A DNA stretch of 64,000 bases from Aurantibacillus circumpalustris. GTDB taxonomy: Bacteria > Bacteroidota > Bacteroidia > B-17B0 > Aurantibacillaceae. The translations under genes and the position numbers were made by a program. The notes under the pieces were generated by a model. It was not told the DNA's origin. It saw nothing but the letters and a program-made list of their open reading frames with translations, and searched no databases. How positions within the stretch are numbered: position 1 is the stretch's first letter; every line of letters starts with the position of its first letter. Positions 18,892 to 27,815 of this stretch are shown here, piece by piece. The stretch is from contig NZ_CP121197.1 in assembly GCF_029625215.1 (NCBI RefSeq), positions 2,666,001 through 2,730,000 of the forward strand, in the 5' to 3' direction.

Positions 18892-19725
18892 TTATATGTC
18901 TTCGCTTAATTCTGTTTGTTCTTGAACACTTATAGTCCTGTTACTATCGCTGATCTTCGTTAAGCCATTGCGTTGCAATAGTTCGCGGGCAAGATTTAAG
19001 TAGCTATTAGACGCTTTGCCTGCTGCGTCATGCATGATGATGGTTTTGCCGAAGCTTGGCGCTTCTGCAAGTTTTGTATTACGTTGAATCAAAGTATCAA
19101 ACACCATATCTTGAAAATGTGTTTTAACTTCTTCAACCACTTGGTTAGCCAAGCGTAAACGGCCGTCGTACATGGTAAGTAAAACGCCTTCAATATCTAA
19201 ACCTGTATTTAAATGGGCTTGTACAATTTTGATGGTTTGCAATAATTTGCCCATTCCTTCCAAAGCAAAATACTCGCATTGTACCGGAATAATAACGCTA
19301 TCAGCGGCTGATAAAGAGTTTATAACTGTTAAACCTAATGAAGGACAACAGTCGATGATGATAAAATCGTATTTATCTTTTATTTTATCAATTGCCTTTT
19401 TCATCATGTATTCTCTGTTGGTTAAATTAACCAACTCCAGCTCAACACCAACCAGGTCGGCATTTGTAGGAAGTAAGAATAAATTTGGAGTTTCAGTTTT
19501 TAAAACAACATCTTTTGGATGAATACTATCAATGATACATTCGTACAAACCTGCTTTTACATTGGAAGGATCAATTCCCACACCTGATGTAGCATTCGAT
19601 TGCGGATCTGCATCAACCAATAATGTTTTATATTCTAATACCGCTAAGCTTGCGGCTAAATTAATTGCAGTTGTTGTTTTTCCAACTCCACCTTTTTGAT
19701 TCGCTATTGCTATTATTTTTCCCAT
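18892..19725 (-). CDS. parA: Chromosome-partitioning ATPase ParA (Soj)
   Basis: ParA (277 residues) is a deviant Walker ATPase that binds nucleoid DNA and is driven off by ParB. The signature KGGVGKTTTAINLAA is at residues 10-24, including the Lys of the deviant Walker A motif. Walker A' is VDADPQSNAT near 38, and the Walker B segment is IIIDCCPSLG near 125. The tail has a normal helical region (NTKLAEAPSFGKTIIMHDA). It starts six bases after the stop of the upstream metallo-hydrolase gene and is followed by parB. Confidence 0.97.
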   Translation of the reverse strand: MGKIIAIANQKGGVGKTTTAINLAASLAVLEYKTLLVDADPQSNATSGVGIDPSNVKAGLYECIIDSIHPKDVVLKTETPNLFLLPTNADLVGVELELVNLTNREYMMKKAIDKIKDKYDFIIIDCCPSLGLTVINSLSAADSVIIPVQCEYFALEGMGKLLQTIKIVQAHLNTGLDIEGVLLTMYDGRLRLANQVVEEVKTHFQDMVFDTLIQRNTKLAEAPSFGKTIIMHDAAGKASNSYLNLARELLQRNGLTKISDSNRTISVQEQTELSEDI

Positions 19726-19731
19726 TTCCTT

Positions 19732-20424
19732 TTAATTTAAGTCCTGTGTTGCTCTTGTTTCACCAATTTTCATCAAGGTTAATTTTTTTCCTGCACGTTC
19801 AAATTTTGCGAGCGTTTCTAATTTGTCAATTTTAATAGACTCAAACGTATCATAATGCATTCCGATTATTTGGTTACATTGAATAAAATTGCATGCAATA
19901 ATAGCATTATCAACGCCCATAGTATAATTATCGCCAATGGGTAAAAAAGCAAAATCTATTTTTCTATAATCACCAATAAGTTTCATGTCATAAGTGAGAG
20001 CTGTATCTCCTGCATAATAAAAATTCCCTTCACTACTTTCAATTACAAAACCCATAGGATTTCCACCATAGGTTCCGTCTGGCAATCCACTGCTGTGTTG
20101 AGCTGCTACGCATTTTATATTTCCAAAATCTAATTTCACTTTTCCACCAATATTCATCGAGTGAATATTTTTAACGTTCTTTTTTTCTAACCAAAGCCCA
20201 ATTTCATAATTACAAATTACTTTTGCGTTTGTTCTTTGCGCAATAGCCACAGCATCTGCAACATGATCCCCATGTCCATGAGAAATCAAAATATAATCAG
20301 CCTCCACGGTTTCTACACGAATATTTTTTGCTAGTTCATTCGGACTTATAAATGGATCAAATAATATTTTCCTACCTTTTATTTCAACACCAAAACAAGA
20401 ATGACCGTAGTACGTAATGTTCAT
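19732..20424 (-). CDS. Metal-dependent hydrolase, UPF0173/YtkL-like metallo-beta-lactamase fold
   Basis: This 230-residue cytoplasmic protein has the metallo-beta-lactamase fold. GHSCFGVEIKGRKILFDPF is at residues 7-25. The metal motif HGHGDHVADA is near residue 49. Further ligands are visible in AAQHSSGLPDG (near 110) and YYAGDTALTYDMK (near 137), and IGMHYDTF lies near the C-terminus. These match the UPF0173 group, whose substrate is not settled. The gene ends six bases before parA on the same strand and is probably co-transcribed with parAB, though no functional link is established. Confidence 0.88.
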   Translation of the reverse strand: MNITYYGHSCFGVEIKGRKILFDPFISPNELAKNIRVETVEADYILISHGHGDHVADAVAIAQRTNAKVICNYEIGLWLEKKNVKNIHSMNIGGKVKLDFGNIKCVAAQHSSGLPDGTYGGNPMGFVIESSEGNFYYAGDTALTYDMKLIGDYRKIDFAFLPIGDNYTMGVDNAIIACNFIQCNQIIGMHYDTFESIKIDKLETLAKFERAGKKLTLMKIGETRATQDLN

Positions 20425-20541
20425 AAAATATAAACAATTGGCTAGAATTGCTGTTTGTAAAATTAAATTAATTGCGGACTTTTCACGACCTTAGTTTTTA
20501 ACAAAACCGTGAAAGAATTCACATTGTGTTGATAAATTTTT

Positions 20542-21066
20542 ATGAAGAAAATTGTTGTTGTAAGCTGTACCAATCGCCCAAATAGTAACACCTTAAAAGT
20601 TAGTAAGATATACGCGGAAATTCTTAAATCTAAACAAATGGACGCTCAAATTTTAGATTTTTGCGACTTGCCTGTTAACATTGCTTTTAGTGAAACTTTC
20701 GGTAAACGGAGCGATTCTTACACCAAATTAATTGCTGATTTCGTGAGTCCGGTAACGCGATTTGTTTTTATAGTTCCTGAGTATAATGGTAGTTTTCCGG
20801 GGATTTTAAAGATATTTTTAGACAGTATGCCAACCAAGGAATGGAATGGGAAATATGCTTGTTTGGTAGGTATTGCAGATGGTAGAGCTGGAAATTTAAG
20901 AGGTTTAGAGCATTTAACAGGAATTCTTCAGTATTTAAAAATGCATGTCTACCACGATAAATTACCGATTTCTATTGTAAATAAGGTGATGGATGTTGAT
21001 GGAAGTTTTTCTGAGGCTCAGATGAAAGCTTGCTTAAACCAAATAGACGGCTTTTTGCAATTTTAA
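20542..21066 (+). CDS. NAD(P)H-dependent FMN reductase
   Basis: A 174-residue flavodoxin-fold protein of the NADPH-dependent FMN reductase family. The FMN phosphate loop SCTNRPNSNTLKVS is at residues 8-21. The second signature VPEYNGSFPGILKIFLDSM is near 76-94. It uses NAD(P)H to reduce flavin or quinone-like substrates, and the true substrate is not readable from sequence. The gene is divergent from the UPF0173-like gene. The 117-base spacer carries an inverted repeat, CTTTTCACG (20479-20487) with CGTGAAAG (20508-20515), which could be an operator. Confidence 0.85.
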   Translation: MKKIVVVSCTNRPNSNTLKVSKIYAEILKSKQMDAQILDFCDLPVNIAFSETFGKRSDSYTKLIADFVSPVTRFVFIVPEYNGSFPGILKIFLDSMPTKEWNGKYACLVGIADGRAGNLRGLEHLTGILQYLKMHVYHDKLPISIVNKVMDVDGSFSEAQMKACLNQIDGFLQF

Positions 21067-21068
21067 TT

Positions 21069-21521
21069 CTAGTTGAGGTATTTATTTAACCAGGTGTTTT
21101 TTAAAGGCTGTTCCCAAACTTCAAGTTCTGCTCTATTACCAACCGAGGTGTTGTAAACAATACTGTTTTCTGAAATAACCTTTTGATCAAGCAGTTCTTT
21201 TATTTTGGATGAATGAACGATTTCTACTTCTTCGCCATTTTTATAGGCAATCAAAAGACGATTAAATAATTCAACACCAAACATGGTTTCGCTAACTTTT
21301 ATAAAGCGCGTTAGTTTGTCAATACTACAGCCGCTGGCACCTGTAATATCTTCATCAACTTTCACAACCACAATTCTTTTTTTAAAAATTTCAAAAGTCG
21401 CGGTCAATTTATTTTCATGCGCAGACCAATGTTCAACAAAAGTGGTACCTGCTTTTAAGAGTTGATCCAATTCTACATCGCCGAGAGGCGCACTGATAAT
21501 ATATGTCCAGACTCTATTCAT
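21069..21521 (-). CDS. Conserved hypothetical protein, Bacteroidota family
   Basis: The 150-residue soluble protein has no signal peptide. It begins MNRVWTYIISAPLGDVELDQ and contains ALFEHWSAHENKLTATFEIF-like and ASGCSIDKLTRFIK segments. Related proteins in this phylum are sometimes labelled ABC transporter ATPase. No Walker A, signature or Walker B motif is present, so that name should not be used. The conserved GCSID cysteine is of note but its role is unknown. It starts three bases after the purB stop on the same strand, suggesting translation coupled to purB. Confidence 0.75.
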   Translation of the reverse strand: MNRVWTYIISAPLGDVELDQLLKAGTTFVEHWSAHENKLTATFEIFKKRIVVVKVDEDITGASGCSIDKLTRFIKVSETMFGVELFNRLLIAYKNGEEVEIVHSSKIKELLDQKVISENSIVYNTSVGNRAELEVWEQPLKNTWLNKYLN

Positions 21522-21524
21522 GAT

Positions 21525-22880
21525 TTAAAATTTTGGATTAATACCTGTGTAATTATGCGGTGTAATGTTTTTCAATTCAGCTTTTATTTGATCAGAAACA
21601 TTTAAACCTTTGATAAATTCCTGTAAAGAAGCTTGTGTAATGTGCGTATTGGTGCGCGTAAGGTCTTTTAGCGCTTCATATGGCTTTGGATATCCTTCTC
21701 TTCTTAAAATAGTTTGAATAGCTTCTGCTACGACAGCCCAGTTGTTATCTAAATCCTGCTTTAAAGCAGATTCATTTAGAATAAGTTTATTTAGGCCTTT
21801 TAAAATACTTGAATAAGAAATAAGTGAGTGTGCTAATGGCACGCCAATGTTTCTTAGTACAGTACTGTCCGTTAAATCTCTTTGTAAGCGGGATACCGGA
21901 AGTTTAACTGCTAAATGTTCTAACAAAGCGTTCGCAATACCTAAGTTTCCTTCAGCGTTTTCAAAGTCAATTGGATTTACTTTGTGCGGCATAGCTGATG
22001 AACCTACTTCTCCGGCTTTTAGTTTTTGTTTAAAATAATCCATGCTCACGTAAGTCCATACATCACGCGAAAAATCTATCAGGATAGTGTTGATACGTTT
22101 TAGTGCATCAAAATATGCGCCTATATTATCGTAGTGCTCTATTTGTGTAGTGAATTGTGAGCGATTTAAGCCCAAAGTCGTATTTACAAAATTGTTTCCG
22201 AAAGTAATCCAGTCTTGTTTTGGATAGGCCACCTGGTGTGCATTAAAATTACCGGTAGCGCCACCAAACTTAGCGGAAAAAGGAATCTGGGTCAATTGTG
22301 CTAACTGAATGTTTAAACGTTCAACAAACACATAAAATTCCTTGCCGAGTTTTGTAGGAGAAGCAGGCTGACCGTGCGTTCTAGCAAGTAATGAAATATC
22401 TTTCCAATCTTTGCTGAAGCTGGTGATTTTTTCAATAATTTCTTTAATCGCTGGAAACAAAACATTTAAGGAAGCGTCTTTTAACGAACGCGGAATACTT
22501 GTGTTATTAATGTCCTGAGAGGTTAAGCCAAAGTGCACAAACTCAGAGTAGGCTGATAATTTTAAACCTTCTAATTTTTCTTTGATAAAATACTCTACAG
22601 CTTTTACGTCGTGATTGGTCGTCTTCTCAGTTTCTTTAACTTTTAACGCATCTGCAATACTAAAATTTTTATAGATGGCTCTTAAGGACTCCTTCTGAGA
22701 ATCATTCATAGCAGGTAATTGCGGAAGGCCAAATTGTGCCAAGGCAATGAAGTACTCAATCTCCACCAATACGCGGTATTTTATTAATCCGTATTCGGAA
22801 AAGTAAATATCCAATGATTCAGTAGTTTTTCTATAACGACCGTCAACGGGTGAGATTGCGGTTAAAGCTTGTAATTCCAT
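21525..22880 (-). CDS. purB: Adenylosuccinate lyase
   Basis: PurB (451 residues) acts twice in purine synthesis, releasing fumarate from SAICAR and from adenylosuccinate. The superfamily signature GSSAMPHKVNPIDFENAEGN lies near residue 290 and holds the mobile loop with the catalytic Ser. The conserved HGQPASPTKLGKE near residue 165 and TTNHDVKAVEYF near 90 are further active-site segments. It starts at ATG 22880 behind a near-consensus promoter. A small conserved gene follows after three bases. It is divergent from mtaB. Confidence 0.97.
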   Translation of the reverse strand: MELQALTAISPVDGRYRKTTESLDIYFSEYGLIKYRVLVEIEYFIALAQFGLPQLPAMNDSQKESLRAIYKNFSIADALKVKETEKTTNHDVKAVEYFIKEKLEGLKLSAYSEFVHFGLTSQDINNTSIPRSLKDASLNVLFPAIKEIIEKITSFSKDWKDISLLARTHGQPASPTKLGKEFYVFVERLNIQLAQLTQIPFSAKFGGATGNFNAHQVAYPKQDWITFGNNFVNTTLGLNRSQFTTQIEHYDNIGAYFDALKRINTILIDFSRDVWTYVSMDYFKQKLKAGEVGSSAMPHKVNPIDFENAEGNLGIANALLEHLAVKLPVSRLQRDLTDSTVLRNIGVPLAHSLISYSSILKGLNKLILNESALKQDLDNNWAVVAEAIQTILRREGYPKPYEALKDLTRTNTHITQASLQEFIKGLNVSDQIKAELKNITPHNYTGINPKF

Positions 22881-22897
22881 AAAAATTTTAAAGAGTA

Positions 22898-22929
22898 TAA
22901 AGATACTATAAAAGCAAGGCTTTCACAAA
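22898..22929 (-). promoter_or_regulatory. purB promoter
   Basis: On the minus strand TTTG (22926-22929) lies 20 bases before TATCTTTA (22898-22905). This matches the Bacteroidota promoter form except for the last base. The start of transcription would be near 22891, giving a leader of about ten bases before the purB ATG. Confidence 0.55.
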
Positions 22930-23040
22930 CAATTTAAGCGAACGGAAGGGTTTCTGTCTCACCCTAATAACGCGGTAAAAATTGCTTTTCTTCTTTTTTA
23001 TGAATTTAGTTTGTATAAGCTTCATTGAAGAAACAACTAT

Positions 23041-23073
23041 TTGTTATTTATTTTTCTAAAAACAGTATCTTTG
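23041..23073 (+). promoter_or_regulatory. mtaB promoter, very close to the start codon
   Basis: TATCTTTG (23066-23073) is an exact TAnnTTTG box, with TTG at 23041-23043 about 22 bases upstream. The box ends only four bases before ATG 23078. Transcription would be expected to begin at or within a few bases of the start codon, so the mRNA may be leaderless. Confidence 0.55.
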
Positions 23074-23077
23074 CCGA

Positions 23078-24430
23078 ATGCCTTTTTCGGATAAAACTGT
23101 CGCTTTTCATACACTGGGTTGTAAATTAAATTTTTCGGAAACATCAACGATTGCTCGTTTGTTTCAGGAAAAAGGATTTACAAAAAAAACGTTTAACGAC
23201 GCGGCGGATGTGTATGTGATAAACACCTGTTCGGTAACCGAAAATGCAGACAAGGAATGTAAATCCATTGTGAAGGCCGCTTTAGCGAAGAACCCCGAGG
23301 CTTTTATAGCAGTTGTGGGATGTTATGCACAATTAAAACCAGAAGAGATTTCTAAGATAGAAGGTGTTGATGTTGTGTTGGGTGCGACTGAAAAATTTAA
23401 ATTGCTTAATTATATTAATCTTTCTGGCAAACAAATCCATGCGCAAATTCACAATTGCGAAATTTCTGAAGCTGATTTTTTTGTGGATGCATATAGTGTT
23501 GGAGATAGGACGCGTTCTTTTTTAAAGGTTCAAGACGGTTGTGATTATAGCTGTACGTTTTGCACTATTCCTCTTGCGCGTGGAAAGAGTAGGAGTGATA
23601 CCATTGAAAATGTTATTTCTAATGCAAAAAAAATAGCTTCAAGTGGCGTAAAGGAAATCGTTTTAACGGGCGTGAACATTGGTGATTTTGGTTATGGTCA
23701 GTTTATTGATGGAGATAACAAGAAGAGAAAAGAATTTACATTTTTTGATTTGGTAAAAGAGTTGGATGACGTTGAAGGTATTGAACGATTCAGAATTTCT
23801 TCCATTGAACCGAATTTATTAAAAGATGAGATTATTGAATTTGTAAGTAAATCGAAATTATTCACACCGCATTTCCATGTTCCTTTACAAAGTGGAAGTA
23901 ACGCCATTCTTAAAAAAATGAAGCGCCGTTATGTCCGTGAGTTATATTCTGAAAGAGTGGAAAGAATAAAAAGTCTTATGCCTGATTGCTGTATCGGTGT
24001 GGATGTGATTGTTGGTTTTCCAGGTGAGACAGAAGAAGAATTTTTAGAGACGTACAATTTTGTAAATGCTTTAGATGTTTCTTATTTGCACGTATTTACA
24101 TACAGCGAACGAGATAATACCGAAGCTGTTTCGATGGAAGGAGTTGTTCCAATTGCTGAACGGAAACGTCGGAATAAAATGTTAAGAATTTTATCGGCAA
24201 AAAAACTAAGGGCTTTTTATGAAAAACAAAAAGGTAAAAACTTAAGTGTTATTTTCGAGCATGAAAATAAAAATGGCTTTATGTATGGTTTCACACAAAA
24301 TTATGTGAAGGTGAAATTACCCTTTGATCTAAGCATCTGCAATGTGCCAACTCAAATTGTTATTGGGGACTTCGATGAAGAAGGCAATATGAATTGCCAA
24401 GTTTTACAGGACACTCCAGTACTTTTATAA
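23078..24430 (+). CDS. mtaB: tRNA t6A37 methylthiotransferase MtaB
   Basis: This 450-residue radical-SAM enzyme adds a methylthio group to t6A at position 37 of ANN-decoding tRNAs. The N-terminal UPF0004 domain has HTLGCKLNFSE at residues 11-21, CSVTENADKEC near 50 and VVGCYAQLKP near 88, giving the three cysteines of the auxiliary cluster. The radical-SAM cluster motif CDYSCTFCTIPLARGKSRSD is near 155. IGVDVIVGFPGETEEEF follows near 308, and a TRAM-like tail ends the protein. The methionine-like GCKLNF start separates MtaB from MiaB and RimO. The gene is divergent from purB. Confidence 0.93.
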   Translation: MPFSDKTVAFHTLGCKLNFSETSTIARLFQEKGFTKKTFNDAADVYVINTCSVTENADKECKSIVKAALAKNPEAFIAVVGCYAQLKPEEISKIEGVDVVLGATEKFKLLNYINLSGKQIHAQIHNCEISEADFFVDAYSVGDRTRSFLKVQDGCDYSCTFCTIPLARGKSRSDTIENVISNAKKIASSGVKEIVLTGVNIGDFGYGQFIDGDNKKRKEFTFFDLVKELDDVEGIERFRISSIEPNLLKDEIIEFVSKSKLFTPHFHVPLQSGSNAILKKMKRRYVRELYSERVERIKSLMPDCCIGVDVIVGFPGETEEEFLETYNFVNALDVSYLHVFTYSERDNTEAVSMEGVVPIAERKRRNKMLRILSAKKLRAFYEKQKGKNLSVIFEHENKNGFMYGFTQNYVKVKLPFDLSICNVPTQIVIGDFDEEGNMNCQVLQDTPVLL

Positions 24431-24433
24431 AAA

Positions 24434-24455
24434 GCGAACATTAAAAATTGTTCGT
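24434..24455. terminator. Bidirectional terminator between mtaB and the T9SS cargo gene
   Basis: GCGAACA (24434-24440) pairs with TGTTCGT (24449-24455), with one G-T pair, flanked by A and T runs. It sits in the 26-base gap between two convergent genes and can serve both. Confidence 0.6.
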
Positions 24456-24456
24456 T

Positions 24457-25200
24457 TTAGTTAACGACAGTAATCTTTTTAGTTATCACAGAGTTACTTT
24501 GTTTAAGAGAAACAAAATAAATTCCAGATTTTAATGCTTCTGTATTAATACTCAGAGTGTTTTTTCCCTTATTTAAAAATTGATCTTTGGAAGAAATTAC
24601 TGAACCCAACGAATTTATAACTTGCATGTTCATCGGTGTTTGGTCGTGAAGAACATTTACATTAATGAAGGCATTTCCAGCGGTAGGATTTGGAAACACA
24701 TTTGATATGTTACTCAGAGTAGCACTGTTTTCAATTACAGAAACAACACCATTATATTTTAGCACAAATGAAAAAACTTGGCCACCGTTTATGAATTTAT
24801 ATTTTACTTCTGAATAACCTGTCTTGCTTGCTTCGTCTAGATCTCCTCTAAAATCAATCACCTCGTTAGCGCTAATGGGAATAGTAACATTATTAGTGGA
24901 AGGTAGATAGCAGGTTGTTCCAGTACAAAAATAAGCCTTCGCAGTATCAGGAATGTTAGTGATGTTCAACAGCACGTCTTCCTTAATAATTTGGAGTGTT
25001 TGTGTGAATGGGCTTATGTTTTTAATCTGAAAATAAACACCGGAGGTCGCAAAAGCATTAGTTGTTAGAGCAAACTCGCTGTTGTTGCTTACAAGTATAT
25101 TCCCATGATCGACGTCATTAACTTCAAATCCTGTAATTTGAGCGTTTAAGTTAAACAAGAATAGAGAAATAATGAAGGTGGTAAAAAAGTTCTTTTTCAT
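24457..25200 (-). CDS. Secreted protein with T9SS type A sorting domain
   Basis: I place the start at ATG 25200, where MKKNFFTTFIISLFLFNLNAQ is a clear signal peptide. A longer frame from 25227 would bury it. The mature part (about residues 20-160) is a beta-rich domain of unknown function with two paired cysteines (CTGTTC). The C-terminal 75 residues are a T9SS sorting domain: VFPNPTAGNAFINV, a central MQVINSLGSVI strand, and GIYFVSLKQSNSVITKKITV at the end. The protein should cross the outer membrane through the type IX system and be released or anchored outside. The gene stands alone between mtaB and the M48 protease. Confidence 0.85.
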   Translation of the reverse strand: MKKNFFTTFIISLFLFNLNAQITGFEVNDVDHGNILVSNNSEFALTTNAFATSGVYFQIKNISPFTQTLQIIKEDVLLNITNIPDTAKAYFCTGTTCYLPSTNNVTIPISANEVIDFRGDLDEASKTGYSEVKYKFINGGQVFSFVLKYNGVVSVIENSATLSNISNVFPNPTAGNAFINVNVLHDQTPMNMQVINSLGSVISSKDQFLNKGKNTLSINTEALKSGIYFVSLKQSNSVITKKITVVN

Positions 25201-25289
25201 GGTAATGGGTTTTAAAAGATGGTACAAGTTAAAAATATTTTCTCTAACTCACAAGTTTTGTGCCAATTTGAAAAAGACACTAACACGGC

Positions 25290-26084
25290 CTAAGGCTTGT
25301 AATACTTCTTAGCTTCAGGCATAAAAGCTTTTAAATCTTTTATACGTGTTTCATCACTTGGATGAGTGCTTAATAACTCTGGCGGTTTTTGTCCACCACT
25401 TGCCGCCATGCGCTCCCAGAAAGTGATTGCTGCTTCAGGATTATAGCCAGCCATAGCGGCAAAAATAAGACCCATTTGATCAGCTTCGCTTTCATGACTT
25501 CTACTATATTTTAATGTACCTAAAGTTGAGGTAATACCATAAGCTTGCTGAAACAATTGTTGTGTAAGTTCTGGTTTTTGAGATAGGGCAACAGACAATG
25601 CGGCGCCACCAAATTGTAGCAGTAAGCCTTGACTCATTCTTTGGTTACCGTGTCTTGCAATGGCATGTGCTATTTCGTGTCCCATTACAACAGCCAAACT
25701 TTGTTCGTCTTGAGTAACGGGTAGAAGTCCCGTGTAAACAACAACCTTGCCACCCGGCATGCACCAAGCGTTTATGGTGTTTTCATCCACGACGTTAAAC
25801 TCCCATTTAAATCCTTCCAAATCTTTTGACGCGCCTTTTTCTGCATGAAATTGTTCTACCGCTTTCTGAATTTTAATACCGCAACTCCTTACAAGTTGAA
25901 CGCGCGAATCATTGTCGTTTAATTTCGGATGCTCAGTTAAAAATTTATCATATTCTGTAAGACTCATACCAATAAGCTCTCCCTCTGGCATAAGAGTCAT
26001 AGAGCGTTTTCCGGTTACAGCATTCTTATAGCAGCTAACAACCAATGCAGAGGCAATGATTATAGTAAATAATATTTTTTTCAT
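25290..26084 (-). CDS. M48-family metalloprotease lipoprotein
   Basis: This 264-residue periplasmic zinc protease resembles LoiP/BepA-type M48 enzymes. A lipoprotein signal ends ALVVSC (Cys18), so it is probably membrane-anchored. The zinc motif is HEIAHAIARHGNQR near residue 133, and the third ligand lies in HESEADQMGLIFAAMAGYNP near residue 200. The C-terminal LLSTHPSDETRIKDLK is also typical. Family members degrade misfolded outer-membrane proteins, and this role is inferred. It follows clpS on the same strand after a 34-base gap. Confidence 0.92.
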   Translation of the reverse strand: MKKILFTIIIASALVVSCYKNAVTGKRSMTLMPEGELIGMSLTEYDKFLTEHPKLNDNDSRVQLVRSCGIKIQKAVEQFHAEKGASKDLEGFKWEFNVVDENTINAWCMPGGKVVVYTGLLPVTQDEQSLAVVMGHEIAHAIARHGNQRMSQGLLLQFGGAALSVALSQKPELTQQLFQQAYGITSTLGTLKYSRSHESEADQMGLIFAAMAGYNPEAAITFWERMAASGGQKPPELLSTHPSDETRIKDLKAFMPEAKKYYKP

Positions 26085-26118
26085 ATTGATTTTTAGAAAT
26101 AGAATTTGTTAAAGACAA

Positions 26119-26409
26119 CTAGTCTTCAATTTTAGCTGACAAACCCCTATCGAGCAGAGCCTCGCAGAGAGGTTTAAGAACTTTAAACGCGCCATTTTTC
26201 ACAACACATTTACCAGTATAATGAACAAGATAAGTGCATTGCTCAGCTTGAAGCGCATCGTGCTTACAAACTTTAATAAGTGATTCAGAAACAAAATCAA
26301 ATGTATTTACATCATCATTGTAAAGAATCAAAGCTTTAGTAGCTTCTTCTTTAGTAACAGTTTCTGTAATTTCTAGTTCTAGTATTTCTGGTAAGTTAAA
26401 GGTCATCAT
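26119..26409 (-). CDS. clpS: ATP-dependent Clp protease adaptor ClpS
   Basis: ClpS (96 residues) delivers N-degron substrates to a Clp ATPase. The core shows LYNDDVNTFDFVSESLIKV, with the Asn-Asp-Asp pocket that reads the N-terminal residue, and CTYLVHYTGKCVVKNG near the C-terminus. The N-terminal 20 residues (LPEILELEITETV) are the flexible tail that engages the ATPase. No clpA is in the window. The only Clp ATPase here is clpC at 56616, the likely partner. It starts at ATG 26409 (MMTF), with a second ATG three bases later. Confidence 0.93.
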   Translation of the reverse strand: MMTFNLPEILELEITETVTKEEATKALILYNDDVNTFDFVSESLIKVCKHDALQAEQCTYLVHYTGKCVVKNGAFKVLKPLCEALLDRGLSAKIED

Positions 26410-26624
26410 TCTTTTTAACGCGGCTTATTTATTCGACTTGTTTTATTTCAAAAATTAAGGAATAATTTTTTGCTTAAAACGCAGATGTCTACAACAAAAA
26501 ATTTAATTTCCAGACTACAAATATAGGGTAAATTTTTGAAATTATTTCTAGAATTGGACGGAATCTAAAACTAAAAGACGTTAAAATGCACTGTAAATCA
26601 GTAGATTATAGCTTTTTTTTCGCT

Positions 26625-27671
26625 CTAATTCGGAGCGTTCATTTGCGCCTTTTCTACAAGCGGTTTCACTTTAGTTCCAATCAATTCAATGGCGTTCAAT
26701 AATTTTTCATGAGACAAACCAGCATTATCCATTTGAAAAGTAAGGCGTGAAATACCGCCAAGCGCTTCACTGTGTCTCAGTATTTTTTCGGCGATCTCTT
26801 CAGGTCCGCCGACTAAAAGCGCACCTTTTTCTCCAGTTTGCGCATCAAAACGTTGACGCGTTACTGGAGGCCAACCCCGTTCTTTACCAATACGGGTGAA
26901 GGTTTCAGCGTATCCAGGAAAATAACCATTCACTGCTTGTTCAGTTGTTTCTGCAACATATCCTAAAGAATGTAAACCTACTTTTAATTTTTCTGGAGCG
27001 TGTCCGGCGCGTTTTCCAGCTTCACGGTACAAATCAACAAGAGGACGAAAACGATGGGTTTCTCCGCCAATTACGGCTACCATCAAAGGTAATCCTAAAG
27101 TTCCAGCTCTCACAAATGATTCTGGTGTTCCGCCAACGCCTATCCATACAGGAAAAGGATTTTGCAAAGGTCGTGGATAAATTGCCTGATTTTTTAATAC
27201 CGGACGAAATTTACCAGACCAATTCACGACTTCATTATCACGTATGTTTAATAAGAGTTCTAATTTCTCGGAGAATAATTCATCGTAGTCGTTAATATTT
27301 AATCCGAAGAGCGGAAAGGCTTCTGTGAAAGAGCCACGACCAACTACCATCTCAGCACGACCTTTTGAAATAAGATCAAGTGTCGCAAAATTTTGAAACA
27401 CACGAACCGGATCTGCTGCACTTAAAACAGTCACAGCACTTGTTAAATGAATGTTTTTTGTTTTCGCCGCGGCAGCCGCCAAAATAATGGTAGGAGCAGA
27501 GTCTAAAAATTCTTTGCGGTGGTGTTCACCAATTCCAAAAATAGCTAAACCAACTTTATCGGCGTGTTCAATTCTATCGAGCAATTGCTCTAGCGCATTT
27601 GCACTTTTAATTGCATTGTCTTTCTCATTATCAACTATTGCGGCTGCAAAACTATCAATTCCAATTTCCAT
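26625..27671 (-). CDS. Luciferase-like (LLM) flavin-dependent monooxygenase
   Basis: A 348-residue TIM-barrel protein of the bacterial luciferase-like superfamily, using reduced FMN or F420. Typical features are IGEHHRKEFLDSAPTI near residue 47, VTVLSAADPVRVFQNFATLD near 80, GRAEMVVGRGSF near 105 and PFPVWIGVGGTPESFVRAG near 170. The substrate cannot be read from sequence. The gene stands alone. A 215-base gap separates it from clpS, in which I see nothing convincing. The start region faces the permease gene across a palindrome-bearing spacer. Confidence 0.88.
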   Translation of the reverse strand: MEIGIDSFAAAIVDNEKDNAIKSANALEQLLDRIEHADKVGLAIFGIGEHHRKEFLDSAPTIILAAAAAKTKNIHLTSAVTVLSAADPVRVFQNFATLDLISKGRAEMVVGRGSFTEAFPLFGLNINDYDELFSEKLELLLNIRDNEVVNWSGKFRPVLKNQAIYPRPLQNPFPVWIGVGGTPESFVRAGTLGLPLMVAVIGGETHRFRPLVDLYREAGKRAGHAPEKLKVGLHSLGYVAETTEQAVNGYFPGYAETFTRIGKERGWPPVTRQRFDAQTGEKGALLVGGPEEIAEKILRHSEALGGISRLTFQMDNAGLSHEKLLNAIELIGTKVKPLVEKAQMNAPN

Positions 27672-27752
27672 AATATTTTTTCTTGTGATGTAAAATTAAG
27701 AACAATATTTAGAGCGCCTCTTAATGTATATTATTGATTTGTTCGAGGCCGC

Positions 27753-27766
27753 TATACTTTAGTATA
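27753..27766. promoter_or_regulatory. Palindrome TATACT-TT-AGTATA
   Basis: TATACT (27753-27758) and AGTATA (27761-27766) form a 6-bp dyad with a 2-base centre, in the spacer between the divergent monooxygenase and permease genes. Its half-site AGTATA recurs inside the longer palindrome at 27816. It is a possible regulator site. Confidence 0.4.
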
Positions 27767-27815
27767 CCGATAGATAAATAAGAATAAAGTTATATTCCTT
27801 CGATTTAAATCTTTA

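Noticed and set aside
17920-19725. A parS centromere near parAB
   Set aside because: I looked for the TGTTTCACGTGAAACA type and found only partial CACGTG cores, such as those near 8330 and 18126, which lie in coding sequence without the flanks.
21069-21521. ABC transporter ATPase label for the gene after purB
   Set aside because: No Walker A, signature or Walker B motif is present and the protein is only 150 residues.
26410-26624. Possible small RNA or attachment site between clpS and the monooxygenase
   Set aside because: The spacer is AT-rich with no stable stem, promoter box or tRNA-like sequence that I can defend.
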